Part shown: positions 15,537-24,822 of the stretch, one piece after another
Layout of the letters: each line of letters opens with the position of its first letter
Position numbering within the stretch: position 1 is the first letter of the stretch
Origin: an uncultured Eubacteriales bacterium
GTDB taxonomy: Bacteria > Bacillota > Clostridia > UBA1381 > UBA9506
Assembly: GCA_900545185.1 (NCBI GenBank)
Contig: UQYH01000007.1
Span: 1-38,410 of the forward strand
Direction of reading: 5' to 3'
DNA: 38,410 nt
Made by a program: the position numbers and the translations under genes
Notes under the pieces: generated by a model
What the model was told of the DNA's origin: nothing
Database searches by the model: none
What the model saw: the letters and a program-made list of their open reading frames with translations, nothing else

Positions 15537-18176
15537 CTATCTGTTATAAATCACCATATACTGCGGATTTGCGCTCCAGGTATAAATGAATACCATAGAT
15601 GCATTGCCCGGATGACGCACTTCATCCAAAATAACATCCTTTGCTGCCACTTTAATAACCGGCTTGTTTTTTGCCCTGGCATTATATTCAATAAACCCAA
15701 ACCGTTCCAGCGGATAGCTTTCCCGCGTTGTGCCGTCGGGTGTTTCGACCGTAATCACGGTACCGTCGCCATAGACAACCTTACCGTACATATACCGCGG
15801 TGATGCCGTAAAAGATGTGTCGCTTGGGTTTGTCGCCGTACACAGCTTGCTTTGGTCGGCATCAAAAAGAAGCGTCAGCTTTTTACCTCTTCCGTTCTGT
15901 TCAAATTCAACGGTAATCACATCGCCCTGTGCCAATCCGCTCAGCATGTTTTCCTCGTTTACATAAAATTCCTTCTCTTTGCCTTCGTAAAAGCCGACAA
16001 GCTTATATTGCTCGTTGCCATCCGCATCAACGGTCTTGCTCACCTTATCCACGATAAAAAATCCTACACCGTCACGTATGGTAGTTTGATATTCGCCCTC
16101 AATCACAAGAAGCTTTGCCACCGGGCTTTTAGCCTCTGTTCCGTAGGCCTTAAACAGCGGCGTATAAGAATAGGTTTCAAAATAATTCGGCGTAACGGCA
16201 TAATAATCATCATCCGCTTCTCTGTTGCTCTCCGGCGGTATGACAAAAATAGCCGTTGAATTGTTAATTAAAAGCTCATTGCCGAAAGAACCCGTTTCCC
16301 ATTTATATCGCGGACGGGCTGTAACACCGTCATAACCTTTATACATATACATGACATCATTCGGCGTGGTTACCGTATCATCAGAAAGTGTTATCTTGTC
16401 AATTTTGTTATCCTGATTCAAGCTGTATATAAGAGCGCGGCGTTTCACCCGACCGGTAGAGTCAAGCTCACTCGTCAAAATCTTATATAAATCCTTTGCC
16501 TTGATATAATCGCCGTCGTTGTATCTGACCTTGCTCGCAGGATAGGCAATCACAAACTCTCCGCTTTGCGAAAAGATTTTAATCCGATAGTCATCCGAAA
16601 TACCCGTATCCTTGGCTACCCCCGTCAGCACACCTTTTTTTGTTTCGATATAATTTCCGACCTCAATATCAGAAATTTCTGAATTTTTGTTGAAGAATAC
16701 CTTAACCTTCATGCCCGGCTTCACCTTGGCCGCTTCGGGACTGAGTGGCAGTGATTTTGAGCAGGCAAACTCTGTTTCACCAAAGCTTATTGTTCGGATG
16801 TCTTCCCCCTCATAATCAAGCCTTTCCACTTCACCGATGAAGGTATCCACCGTCAGCACCAAACGTTTTATGTTGCCGGATAAATCCCGCGATGCACTGA
16901 TAATATCCCCCGCATCGGGGTAGCTGACCGGAATAACCTGCCCCAATATATTGGTAAATTCCACATCCCTGTCCTGCAATCCCACAATATCAAAAACCTC
17001 TGACGGACGGTATTTATTATAAATTTTGCCGTCGATATTGGCAGAAACCACAAACGAATCAAATGCATCAATAATGACAAAGTCATACATGCCGTCGCCG
17101 TTATGGTCAATCAGCTTGACCGTACCGTCAAGGTACGGGCTTGCCGATGTATTGACCGCGCCAACGCCATATGACCGAAACGGATGCAGCACGCTGGCAT
17201 CATAGCTTGTGCACACCGTTCCGTTATAAATAACGGGCACATTCTTTTCAAACCTTGCACGATCTTCCTTATCCTTGTCGTTATAATAGTGTATTGTGTT
17301 TCCCTCGGCCGAAAGCATGCTGCGGCCTTCTATGGTCAAAACCTCATTTTTCAGCGTTTCAAAACAAACACCGCGGGCGATGCTTGTTCCCTCGCCCTTG
17401 CGCGTATATAAATCGACTTTATAGCCAAGCAAATCCTTGGCCGCAGCGGCCTGCTCCTCCAGCACAATTTTTTCGTCATCCAGCTTAATGTCATAATAAT
17501 CCATCACATCGTCACTGTAGGCATCCGAAGCATGAACGGCTGTTATAACACCGCGTTTTCTCTCAATTTGCCTATATGCCGAAAGATAATTATCCTCTGT
17601 CTGTATCAGCTGTCCGTTCATTTCATATTGAAGCTTTACGTTTTGTGCCAGCTTCAGTACAGAGGCAAGCTTGCGGGCTGTAACCTTCGCTTCGCCGCCG
17701 CCTGTATCGCCTGCCGTAAGCTTTAGCCTTGCTGCGGTTTTCAGGTAGCCGACCGGGTATCCGCCGTGGCCGATTGCCTCTCGGTCGTACCCCAAAAACG
17801 CAACGACCGTTTTCATCATCTGATTGTAGGTCACAATCCCCTCCGGGGCAAACAAGCCGTCCCCCACGCCCTTCATAAGACCGGCGCGCGCCACGGTATA
17901 GATGCCGTAGTCCGTGTCTTCACAGTCTGCAAACAGTTGCTGCGGCATGACGTCACCCGGTGTTGCTTCTCCCAGCAGAATACTCGCAAAGGTGTTGGCC
18001 AAGTCGCGTCTGGTCATCACAGCGCTGTCTGTAAACTCAGCGGACATAATACCCAGCTGCTGTGCCAAAAGCAAGTCCGTGCTGACCGTTTCCTCCGCCT
18101 GCTTTTCCTCCGCTGACAGAATAAACGGCTGACATGCCAAAACCATACAAAGCAAAATTGATAAAATCTTTTTCAT
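15537..18176 (-). CDS. SLH-domain surface protein
   Basis: An 879-residue exported protein with a signal peptide (1-21) and an N-terminal SLH region of up to three repeats (about 32-185, seen in RAGLMKGVGDGLFAPEGIVTYNQM), which binds pyruvylated secondary cell-wall polymer. The remaining roughly 690 residues are beta-rich with no family I can name. LIDHNGDGMYD (355-365) is a DxNxDG calcium-loop type motif. No catalytic motif is visible. It may be a structural scaffold or binding protein that holds the operon enzymes at the surface (inference). The ATG follows AAGGGGG, 11 bases from the stop of the upstream SLH-SGNH gene, and 25 bases separate its stop from the lyase start. Confidence 0.85.
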   Translation of the reverse strand: MKKILSILLCMVLACQPFILSAEEKQAEETVSTDLLLAQQLGIMSAEFTDSAVMTRRDLANTFASILLGEATPGDVMPQQLFADCEDTDYGIYTVARAGLMKGVGDGLFAPEGIVTYNQMMKTVVAFLGYDREAIGHGGYPVGYLKTAARLKLTAGDTGGGEAKVTARKLASVLKLAQNVKLQYEMNGQLIQTEDNYLSAYRQIERKRGVITAVHASDAYSDDVMDYYDIKLDDEKIVLEEQAAAAKDLLGYKVDLYTRKGEGTSIARGVCFETLKNEVLTIEGRSMLSAEGNTIHYYNDKDKEDRARFEKNVPVIYNGTVCTSYDASVLHPFRSYGVGAVNTSASPYLDGTVKLIDHNGDGMYDFVIIDAFDSFVVSANIDGKIYNKYRPSEVFDIVGLQDRDVEFTNILGQVIPVSYPDAGDIISASRDLSGNIKRLVLTVDTFIGEVERLDYEGEDIRTISFGETEFACSKSLPLSPEAAKVKPGMKVKVFFNKNSEISDIEVGNYIETKKGVLTGVAKDTGISDDYRIKIFSQSGEFVIAYPASKVRYNDGDYIKAKDLYKILTSELDSTGRVKRRALIYSLNQDNKIDKITLSDDTVTTPNDVMYMYKGYDGVTARPRYKWETGSFGNELLINNSTAIFVIPPESNREADDDYYAVTPNYFETYSYTPLFKAYGTEAKSPVAKLLVIEGEYQTTIRDGVGFFIVDKVSKTVDADGNEQYKLVGFYEGKEKEFYVNEENMLSGLAQGDVITVEFEQNGRGKKLTLLFDADQSKLCTATNPSDTSFTASPRYMYGKVVYGDGTVITVETPDGTTRESYPLERFGFIEYNARAKNKPVIKVAAKDVILDEVRHPGNASMVFIYTWSANPQYMVIYNR

Positions 18177-18187
18177 TATAAACCCCC

Positions 18188-20587
18188 TTACTGGTTCAGT
18201 GCCCGGTATGACGCATAAACCAAAACCGCCGCCTGCGCCCGTGTCAATATTCCATTCGGCTGAAAGCTTCCGTCATTCATGCCGTTAATAATTTTTAACC
18301 CTGCAAGATACGCCACCGCATCCTTTGCATAATCGGAAATCAGTGCATCATCCGTAAAGCTTGCCGTATTCTCAAACATCATTTTTTCGCCGAGCATTCT
18401 ATACAAAATCACACTTGCATCCTGTCGGGTTATGGTGTCGTTCGGACGGAACAGACTGTCGCTCCCTTTCACAATCTCCTTTGAAGCGGTCTTTGTCACA
18501 TACGGCGCAAACCAATCACCGTCTGCCACATCGTCAAACCGAACATCACCGGACTCTGTCGATGCAGACTCAAGCTCTCTCACCGCTTTGGCAAAGGCAT
18601 TCGCCAATATTTGTGCGCCCTTTTCGTTATAATGCAGACCATCCGGGAAGAGATTTTCGCTGTGCGCCAAAAGTGCATACGAATTAACCAGCTTCCAGCC
18701 CATATCGTTTGCAAGCTTCGTGATGATGTCCCGCAGCTCGTTCATGTTCTCCGAAGGTCTGTCCTTAGCATAATTGCTATCCCCAAAAACAGGTGTCGGC
18801 AGCGAAATAATGACCTTGGGCTTGCTTTTCAAGCGTGTAAATTCCTGTACAAAATTCTTGTAAATATCTTCATACTGTGCCCGAATCGTATCCCAATACT
18901 GAATCTTTGCGTCATTGGTGCCGAAAAAGACCAGCACAATATTCGGGTTGTATGCCAATGCCGCCTTATATTCCTCCGTTCCCCGATAGGGGTATTGATG
19001 CTTGTCATACAAACCGCAAGAAGAGCGTCCGAAATTTGTAACCTCATATCCCTCGCCGAGCGCGGCTTGTAAATATTCCGAATAGCTGCACAGCGATGAG
19101 AAATTGCCGTTGCCGCCAAACGCGCCCTCTGTCAAAGAGTCCCCAAGAGTCGCAATGCGGATAACCTCATTTTCTTCTGTTGCGGGTTCTTCCGTTTCCC
19201 CAATATCGCCAAGCTCCATAATCAGCTTGGTAAATTCTGCTCGTGTTACACTGTCGTTGGGATGATATTCTTTTTCGTTATATCCTGCAATGATATTTTT
19301 ATCATACAGGACGGAAACGGCCTCCTTTGCCCACGGCACAGCGGCTATATCTGCAAACGGACAAGGCGGTATCACCTCCGGAACAATCAGCCCTGCAGAC
19401 CCCGTTGTATTGGAAGAAGTCTTGCCGTTACCGCCGCTGCCGCCCGAACCGGAGCCGCCTGAACCGGAGCCACCCGAACCGGAACCGCCGCCGGAGCCAC
19501 CCGATTTGTTATAGGTTTTTAAGGTTTCGTTAAACACCTTTTTCATCTCGTCCAAATCAGAAAAGCTGCCCTGCATAAACGCAGAAAGGAACTTGTTTTG
19601 ATTGGTTTTGTTTTTAGACAGGCTGTCATAGGCGGCCATGTCAAAGCCTGCGCTTTGATAGATGTCCTTGTAAGACGCAAGACACGAATCCACATGGCCG
19701 TAGCCCTGCTTAACATTAGATGCAATCACACTGAAGGCAACCGCACGTGAAAAGCTGTCGGACGCATCTTGTATCAGTCTATAATTGCCTGCCAAAAGAC
19801 TGCTCAAAACCTTATTTCTGCCTGCGCTGTTAATGGCCGCGCGATAATCCGCCACGGCATTTTTGTCAAAATAACCAAGCAGGTCGGATTGAATACCATC
19901 CGTATCGGATATCAGTTCTGCCTTGCCGCTGTTTAAGGCGGCGGTCAAAAGCGCCTGCTGCAAATAGCCGGCAAAAAGCACGGGTGCCGTTTCGCCCGTT
20001 TCAGGAAATTGCTGTCCGCTCAGCGAGGCTTTTATGTTGATAAGGGCGGTCAGTACCTTCTGCGGCTCGCCGTTTGTCCAGCGCCGATTGTCTTGCAGGC
20101 TGTACAGCTGCATACATTTTTCCAGAACAACGCTGTCCGCTTTTTGATTAAATTCTGCAATCACATTAAATTTTGCGGCGCGATAATAAAATTCAAACTC
20201 TGAAGTATACACCTCATCTGCACCCAAAATATTGACAACAATCGTAAATGTACCGCCGATAGCCGCGGCATCTGTTCTGTTTTGCAGCAAAAGTGCGTTA
20301 AACGCATAGCTTCCGTTTGTTGCCGTCATCACGTCGGCATACGCTATGGCATCGTTTAACAAATCATCGTCATACTGCAAAGAAGAAAGCGTTTTGCCGG
20401 GATTCAAAATTGTAAGCGTAACGCCTGCGTTTTCGGGAGCCGTACCCGAAATGCTTATCACATCCGGATTGGTTTTCGAAACGGCAACGGTCGGGGCATA
20501 TTGTCCCCCGGCTGCCGTTGCCGGCACAATACACAGCGTGGACAAAAGCGCCAAAATACAAAATACTGCGAAAAATCTTTTTAACAT
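18188..20587 (-). CDS. SLH-anchored SGNH/GDSL esterase (SLH-SGNH-SLH)
   Basis: A 799-residue exported protein with signal peptide (1-26), an Ig-like beta domain (about 30-135), an alpha-helical domain of unknown family (about 140-360), a Gly/Ser linker (361-387) and an SLH repeat (about 408-460). An SGNH hydrolase domain follows (about 475-675), then two more SLH repeats (about 683-799). The hydrolase has block I GDSLTEG with Ser484, block III GTND (556-559) and block V PDGLH with Asp649 and His652, so it looks active. Such domains usually deacetylate sugars. The enzyme is inserted between SLH repeats instead of before or after all three. Weak SD GGTGATG before the ATG. It probably removes acyl groups from the polymer at the cell surface (inference). 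Confidence 0.88.
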   Translation of the reverse strand: MLKRFFAVFCILALLSTLCIVPATAAGGQYAPTVAVSKTNPDVISISGTAPENAGVTLTILNPGKTLSSLQYDDDLLNDAIAYADVMTATNGSYAFNALLLQNRTDAAAIGGTFTIVVNILGADEVYTSEFEFYYRAAKFNVIAEFNQKADSVVLEKCMQLYSLQDNRRWTNGEPQKVLTALINIKASLSGQQFPETGETAPVLFAGYLQQALLTAALNSGKAELISDTDGIQSDLLGYFDKNAVADYRAAINSAGRNKVLSSLLAGNYRLIQDASDSFSRAVAFSVIASNVKQGYGHVDSCLASYKDIYQSAGFDMAAYDSLSKNKTNQNKFLSAFMQGSFSDLDEMKKVFNETLKTYNKSGGSGGGSGSGGSGSGGSGSGGSGGNGKTSSNTTGSAGLIVPEVIPPCPFADIAAVPWAKEAVSVLYDKNIIAGYNEKEYHPNDSVTRAEFTKLIMELGDIGETEEPATEENEVIRIATLGDSLTEGAFGGNGNFSSLCSYSEYLQAALGEGYEVTNFGRSSCGLYDKHQYPYRGTEEYKAALAYNPNIVLVFFGTNDAKIQYWDTIRAQYEDIYKNFVQEFTRLKSKPKVIISLPTPVFGDSNYAKDRPSENMNELRDIITKLANDMGWKLVNSYALLAHSENLFPDGLHYNEKGAQILANAFAKAVRELESASTESGDVRFDDVADGDWFAPYVTKTASKEIVKGSDSLFRPNDTITRQDASVILYRMLGEKMMFENTASFTDDALISDYAKDAVAYLAGLKIINGMNDGSFQPNGILTRAQAAVLVYASYRALNQ
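19433..19505. repeat. Short tandem repeat encoding a Gly/Ser linker
   Basis: Imperfect 15-base units of the type CCGAACCGGAGCCGC repeat across this stretch and encode GSGGS-type repeats (residues 361-387 of the SLH-SGNH protein). Such repeats can change copy number by slippage and so alter linker length. Confidence 0.7.
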
Positions 20588-20644
20588 TTCATCACCTTTT
20601 TCAGTTATTATTCATTATGCTTTTTTCTCAATGCTTTTTTTCTG

Positions 20645-22537
20645 TCATTTCGGATGTATAGCCGAAACCGTCATAATGCTGCCGGGGACAGCGGTTTCAA
20701 ACAGAGGCTGCGGCAGCCCGTCATACGGCAGCCGTTCGGCTTCCAGCTCCTCCAGGCGGTTAAGCTGTCCGCTTATATACTGCTCCAGCCGATGTATCGC
20801 CCATTTCATTCTTGCCTCTGCCGCACCCAAATGCATATCCAGCGCATCCCAGCCAAAAGCCTTGTTCGTCCTGTGCCATGCATCGCCCAGCATAACATGA
20901 AATTCTGCATACCGCTTAAGCAGTCCGCCAAGCTCGGCCGCTATCTCCTTAAGCTTGCTTGCGTTTTTTTCCCGATAACTCTGCGTCAAGCGCACGCCTA
21001 TATCGCATTTGTCTTTTAAAACCTCTGCCATTTTTTTATGATACTCAAACAGCCATTGCAAATCCTCCGGTACGTCCGTCCGTTCCAGCCTTTGGATATA
21101 CCGTCGGTAGCGTGCCGCAAAGTCATATTGGCTGATATTTTGATCCAAAAGCCCCAGCAAAACATCACAAAACAATTGTTGAAATGCCGGGTTCACGCAA
21201 TATGATGACGGATCTGCATACTTTTCTTTTTCTTCATCTGTAAAATCATCAATATATAATGCCAAAAAGGTATTCAGGTCATATCCCGTACAGATGCGGA
21301 ACATGTTGGCAAGATGCACTCTGTCCACCTCGTCATGGTAATTCTGCTCGGCATACATTTGCAGGCCGGGCAAAACGGTATATATATTGCAGCCGCCCAT
21401 TGAGCCGTTTTCCCAAACAGTGGCAAACACTGTTTTTATGCCTTGCTTTTTACAGACGCTAAGCTGTGCCTGCGCGGTTTTAAAGCTTTTTTCCATGTTG
21501 GGGGTCAGACGGTTCCATGTCCAGATGCCCCCGGCAAAAATAAGTTCCCGTTTCAGCTCTTTATGCTTTTCCATCAAGCATTGCAAGCGATTCTCACAAA
21601 CGGTGTCATAATCCCAATACACCATAGAAATGTGCTGCGGCAGTTTCTCTGCCGCATCGGCCGGTACAACCGCCTCCGGTGCATAATCACTCTGCACTGC
21701 GCCCAGCCTGAAAAACATATCGCTCCACATCATCGGTGTAAAGCCGTAGCGTTCTGCAATGGCAGCCACCTTTTGAATATGTCGTATCATTAAATCATAT
21801 ACGGGTGTATAGCTGTTATGCTTTAAATAATTTCCAAGCCCCATACCAACCGCCTCATCCAGCCCAATATGAATTTGTCGGCTGCTGAAACACGCGCGGC
21901 AGGTGCGAATCATTTCTTCAATCAATTCATATGTTTTTGCCTCATCCACAAGCAAAATGCCCGGCATATCCTTTATATCCTTCGCATACGGCCAGCGAAG
22001 CGCGCAGCCTAAATGCGACAGCGTTTGTATGCAGGGAATCAGCTCAATCCCGAAAATTCGGCAATGGTTATCCATCTCCCGCAGCTCGGCTTGCGTGTAT
22101 GCGCCGCGCATATAGCCGAACCAGGGGTATTGCTGTATCTCATACACATCCTCTGTGTACAGCATCAGCATCGTAAGCCCCATCAACGCTATCCGTTCCG
22201 TAAAATCCTTGACTGTTTCGACTGTTAAAACAGCATTTCTGGATACATCAAGCATTGTACCGCATTGGCGAAACCGCGGTGTTTCGCGAATCAAGAACGT
22301 TGTTTTCCGTTGGCGCAGCTTGTCTGCCAAAATTGCCAGACCTCGAAAAAACGCCGCCTTATGCTGATACCGGATCAAAAAAACACCGTTTTCCGTTCCG
22401 ACCGTAAGGCCGTCACAACCCTTTTGTACCAACACGGTATATCCGTCCTCCGCAATCGTGTAATGCAGCCGCCGCTGCATAATTTGAATTCCCTGCAAAA
22501 CCTCTTTCGTTTCGCCGATAAAATTCAGTCTTATCAT
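20645..22537 (-). CDS. GH20 family beta-N-acetylhexosaminidase-like enzyme
   Basis: A 630-residue enzyme with an N-terminal alpha/beta GH20b-like domain (about 1-85) and a TIM barrel (about 88-430). The barrel carries HIGLDEAVGMG (223-233), whose Asp227-Glu228 pair is the GH20 polarising residue and acid/base. A helical C-terminal region (about 440-630) follows. GH20 enzymes remove GlcNAc or GalNAc from the non-reducing end through the substrate N-acetyl group. No signal peptide, so it is cytosolic and acts on imported oligosaccharides. SD AAAGGAG precedes the ATG. It is clearly diverged from the other GH20 protein of the locus (24823-26763), so the two probably act on different linkages. Family is fairly secure; exact substrate is unknown. 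Confidence 0.85.
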   Translation of the reverse strand: MIRLNFIGETKEVLQGIQIMQRRLHYTIAEDGYTVLVQKGCDGLTVGTENGVFLIRYQHKAAFFRGLAILADKLRQRKTTFLIRETPRFRQCGTMLDVSRNAVLTVETVKDFTERIALMGLTMLMLYTEDVYEIQQYPWFGYMRGAYTQAELREMDNHCRIFGIELIPCIQTLSHLGCALRWPYAKDIKDMPGILLVDEAKTYELIEEMIRTCRACFSSRQIHIGLDEAVGMGLGNYLKHNSYTPVYDLMIRHIQKVAAIAERYGFTPMMWSDMFFRLGAVQSDYAPEAVVPADAAEKLPQHISMVYWDYDTVCENRLQCLMEKHKELKRELIFAGGIWTWNRLTPNMEKSFKTAQAQLSVCKKQGIKTVFATVWENGSMGGCNIYTVLPGLQMYAEQNYHDEVDRVHLANMFRICTGYDLNTFLALYIDDFTDEEKEKYADPSSYCVNPAFQQLFCDVLLGLLDQNISQYDFAARYRRYIQRLERTDVPEDLQWLFEYHKKMAEVLKDKCDIGVRLTQSYREKNASKLKEIAAELGGLLKRYAEFHVMLGDAWHRTNKAFGWDALDMHLGAAEARMKWAIHRLEQYISGQLNRLEELEAERLPYDGLPQPLFETAVPGSIMTVSAIHPK

Positions 22538-22634
22538 CGCATCTTCTCCTTTGGTTCGGCCTTGCTGCCCTCATCATAATACCTTATCTATCGGCAGGTT
22601 CTGATACCGTCCGATATACCTATGCTGCTTTCGT

Positions 22635-23642
22635 TTAAGACTCTCCCTGTAAATCATCATACATTTTCCATGCCAGGTCATAGTAAAAGCGATGACCCTC
22701 CGGGCCGATGACGTGGCGACAAGCGCCGTTTGTATGCCCGTAGAGCGATTTTGTAACGGCAAAGCATGCTTGTGCCGAATCAATCGGAAAAATGGTGTCT
22801 TTTTCTCCCGAAACCAAAATAAGCGTACGCGGCGCGATCAGGCCGCCCAAGTCGCCCATATCAAAATATTTGCGGATTTGCGGAATAAAATTGCAGGTGC
22901 AATGAAACATGGCCGCGATGGAATCATCATAGCTTGCATAGCAGCAGCTGGGTATGGCCGTGCGGATGCGTTCATCCATGCAGGCCGCATAAAACGTTGT
23001 TGTGCCGCCGCCCGAATTGCCCAAACAAATGATGTTATCCCGATCGACTTCTTTTGCAAAGTGCTGCTCCAGCATGTCAATCGCGCGGCTGATGTCCCAC
23101 ACACGCTCGCCGATGGTTGTTCGGCCAATCAGCAAATTCGCCATGGTATGCACGTGGCAGGCAGGCCCTTCCGGCGTGCCGCCGCACTCGCCCATGCCGC
23201 GCTGCTCGACCGTCAGCGCACAAAAGCCCTTTTGCAGCGCGCCGACCGCAAAATCCCGGTCGCCGCCCGAAATGGTCTCCGCATCGCCTTCAAATTTGGG
23301 TCTGCCGAGGGAAATATGCATGCCCGTAGAATGTCCCTGCAAGCAGATAACGACCGGAGGCGGCTCCTCTGCGCCGTGCGGAATCAGCAAATGGCAGGGC
23401 ACAAAATAACCTTCTTCGCTTTGAAACGTAAAGCGGATTTCACGATATGACTCGCACTGCGTGTCATATTCCACGGTGAATAAATCCTCGCACTGCACAA
23501 ACGGCAGCCCCAAAAGCTCTGCCAGCTGCATGCGCGATTTTTTTTGCCACTCGGCAAAATCGCCGCCGCGATACCGCATGCACGGCTCTATTTTTTTGAT
23601 TTCCTCTAACGTATGCTTAACCGGGTCTTGATTGCGATTCAT
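22635..23642 (-). CDS. Alpha/beta-hydrolase family esterase (cytosolic)
   Basis: A 335-residue alpha/beta-hydrolase resembling the dienelactone hydrolase / Abhydrolase_7 group often encoded with carbohydrate enzymes. The triad can be placed: nucleophile Ser210 in LGNSGGG, Asp282 in SGEKDTIFP, and His317 in GPEGHRF. An oxyanion-loop segment LQGHSTGMH (about 101-109) is present. No signal peptide, so it probably deacylates imported oligosaccharides (inference). SD GGAGAGAAAG precedes the ATG, and only 16 bases separate it from the CapA-like gene. Specific substrate not determinable. Confidence 0.87.
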   Translation of the reverse strand: MNRNQDPVKHTLEEIKKIEPCMRYRGGDFAEWQKKSRMQLAELLGLPFVQCEDLFTVEYDTQCESYREIRFTFQSEEGYFVPCHLLIPHGAEEPPPVVICLQGHSTGMHISLGRPKFEGDAETISGGDRDFAVGALQKGFCALTVEQRGMGECGGTPEGPACHVHTMANLLIGRTTIGERVWDISRAIDMLEQHFAKEVDRDNIICLGNSGGGTTTFYAACMDERIRTAIPSCCYASYDDSIAAMFHCTCNFIPQIRKYFDMGDLGGLIAPRTLILVSGEKDTIFPIDSAQACFAVTKSLYGHTNGACRHVIGPEGHRFYYDLAWKMYDDLQGES

Positions 23643-23658
23643 GACTTTCTCTCCTATT

Positions 23659-24783
23659 TCAGCTTTTTATTGTTTTCTGCGCAAGCTCCGTCACTACGTT
23701 TGTCACAAGCTCGCGGTGCGGCTCGCAGGTCAGATAATTAATCATCATCAGCAAACTGTCTTGATTGTACTGCGGCTTAAAATCCGTAAACGGAATCCCA
23801 AGATTGGCTTCGCCGCCGGCCAGCGCATACAAATACCAATCCTTATGCTCCATACAAAATGCCCGATAGAACTGTGCAACTTTATCCGGCTGCCGAATCT
23901 CGTTTGAACGTTCTTCAAAACCTGACATAATCTGCTCGGCCTCGTTCCCCTCGGCAAGCCGAACCGTGTTGCCGCGCTTGCACAGCGGCAAAAACGATAC
24001 GTCTGTTTTACGGCCGAAGCTGACCTTCACCAACAGGCTTGTCTGCCAAAATTCGCTGTCCGAATCATCAAACAAAAAGTTGCCCTGACCATACACCAGC
24101 ACAGAATCATGATAGCGCTCCATACAGCCCACACAATGGCTGTGCTGGCAAACCACCAAGTCGGCACCCTTATCCGCTATCTTGCGGCACACCTTCTGCA
24201 GCAGCGGCGATGGGTAACGGTAATGCTCCTTGCCGCCGTGATACAGCACCACAACAAAGTCGCACTCATTTTTCAAAGCTGCAATGTGATCCGGGCTGTC
24301 CAGCCATTCGAACGGATTGGCACCCGGCTTATCTGCCTCTGCAATGGTAAATTCGTGCTCGGCACAATTATAAATGCCGATTTTTTTGCCCTCTGCCTCA
24401 AAAATGTACGGCTGCTGTGCTTCGCTCAGATTATGTCCCGCACCGATAAACGGGAGGTCGTTTTCCTTTAAAAGGCGCATGGTTGAGGCAAGCCCCTGCG
24501 CGCCTTCATCCAAAATATGATTGTTGGCCAGCGCCAATAAAGACGGCGCAAATGCCTTAATGCCGGGCAGTGTCCGTGTCGGTGTAATCAAATTCGGCCC
24601 GCATTTTGCTATCGGACACGCCGTATCCGTCAGCGGTGTTTCTAAATTAAATATCCGAAAATCCGCCGATTGCAGTTCGGCCAAAAGCGCCTCCCCGGCC
24701 AGCTGATGTACATCCCCTGCCGCAAATATATCATAATTCGTTTCTGTCGGCACCAAATCACTGCCGATTAACATTGTATACAC
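23659..24783 (-). CDS. CapA-family metallophosphatase-like protein
   Basis: A 374-residue protein of the CapA / PGA_cap family (calcineurin-like fold). Visible family segments are AAGDV (about 21-25), FNLETPLTD, LALANNHILDEG, VVLYHGGKEHY, HSHCVG and VYGQGNFLFD. Named members take part in poly-gamma-glutamate capsule synthesis, but the fold is a metal-dependent phosphoesterase or hydrolase and the role in a polysaccharide locus is unknown. There is no signal peptide, unlike membrane-anchored CapA. The start is taken as GTG (24783-24781), nine bases after GGAGG; an ATG three codons later is the alternative. It lies 39 bases after the GH20 gene. Confidence 0.83.
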   Translation of the reverse strand: MYTMLIGSDLVPTETNYDIFAAGDVHQLAGEALLAELQSADFRIFNLETPLTDTACPIAKCGPNLITPTRTLPGIKAFAPSLLALANNHILDEGAQGLASTMRLLKENDLPFIGAGHNLSEAQQPYIFEAEGKKIGIYNCAEHEFTIAEADKPGANPFEWLDSPDHIAALKNECDFVVVLYHGGKEHYRYPSPLLQKVCRKIADKGADLVVCQHSHCVGCMERYHDSVLVYGQGNFLFDDSDSEFWQTSLLVKVSFGRKTDVSFLPLCKRGNTVRLAEGNEAEQIMSGFEERSNEIRQPDKVAQFYRAFCMEHKDWYLYALAGGEANLGIPFTDFKPQYNQDSLLMMINYLTCEPHRELVTNVVTELAQKTIKS

Positions 24784-24822
24784 GATTGCTTCCCTCCATG
24801 AGTCCGCTTCTTAATTGTCTGC

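Noticed and set aside
19433..19505. CRISPR-like array
   Set aside because: The repeats are 15-base coding units for a Gly/Ser linker without unique spacers.
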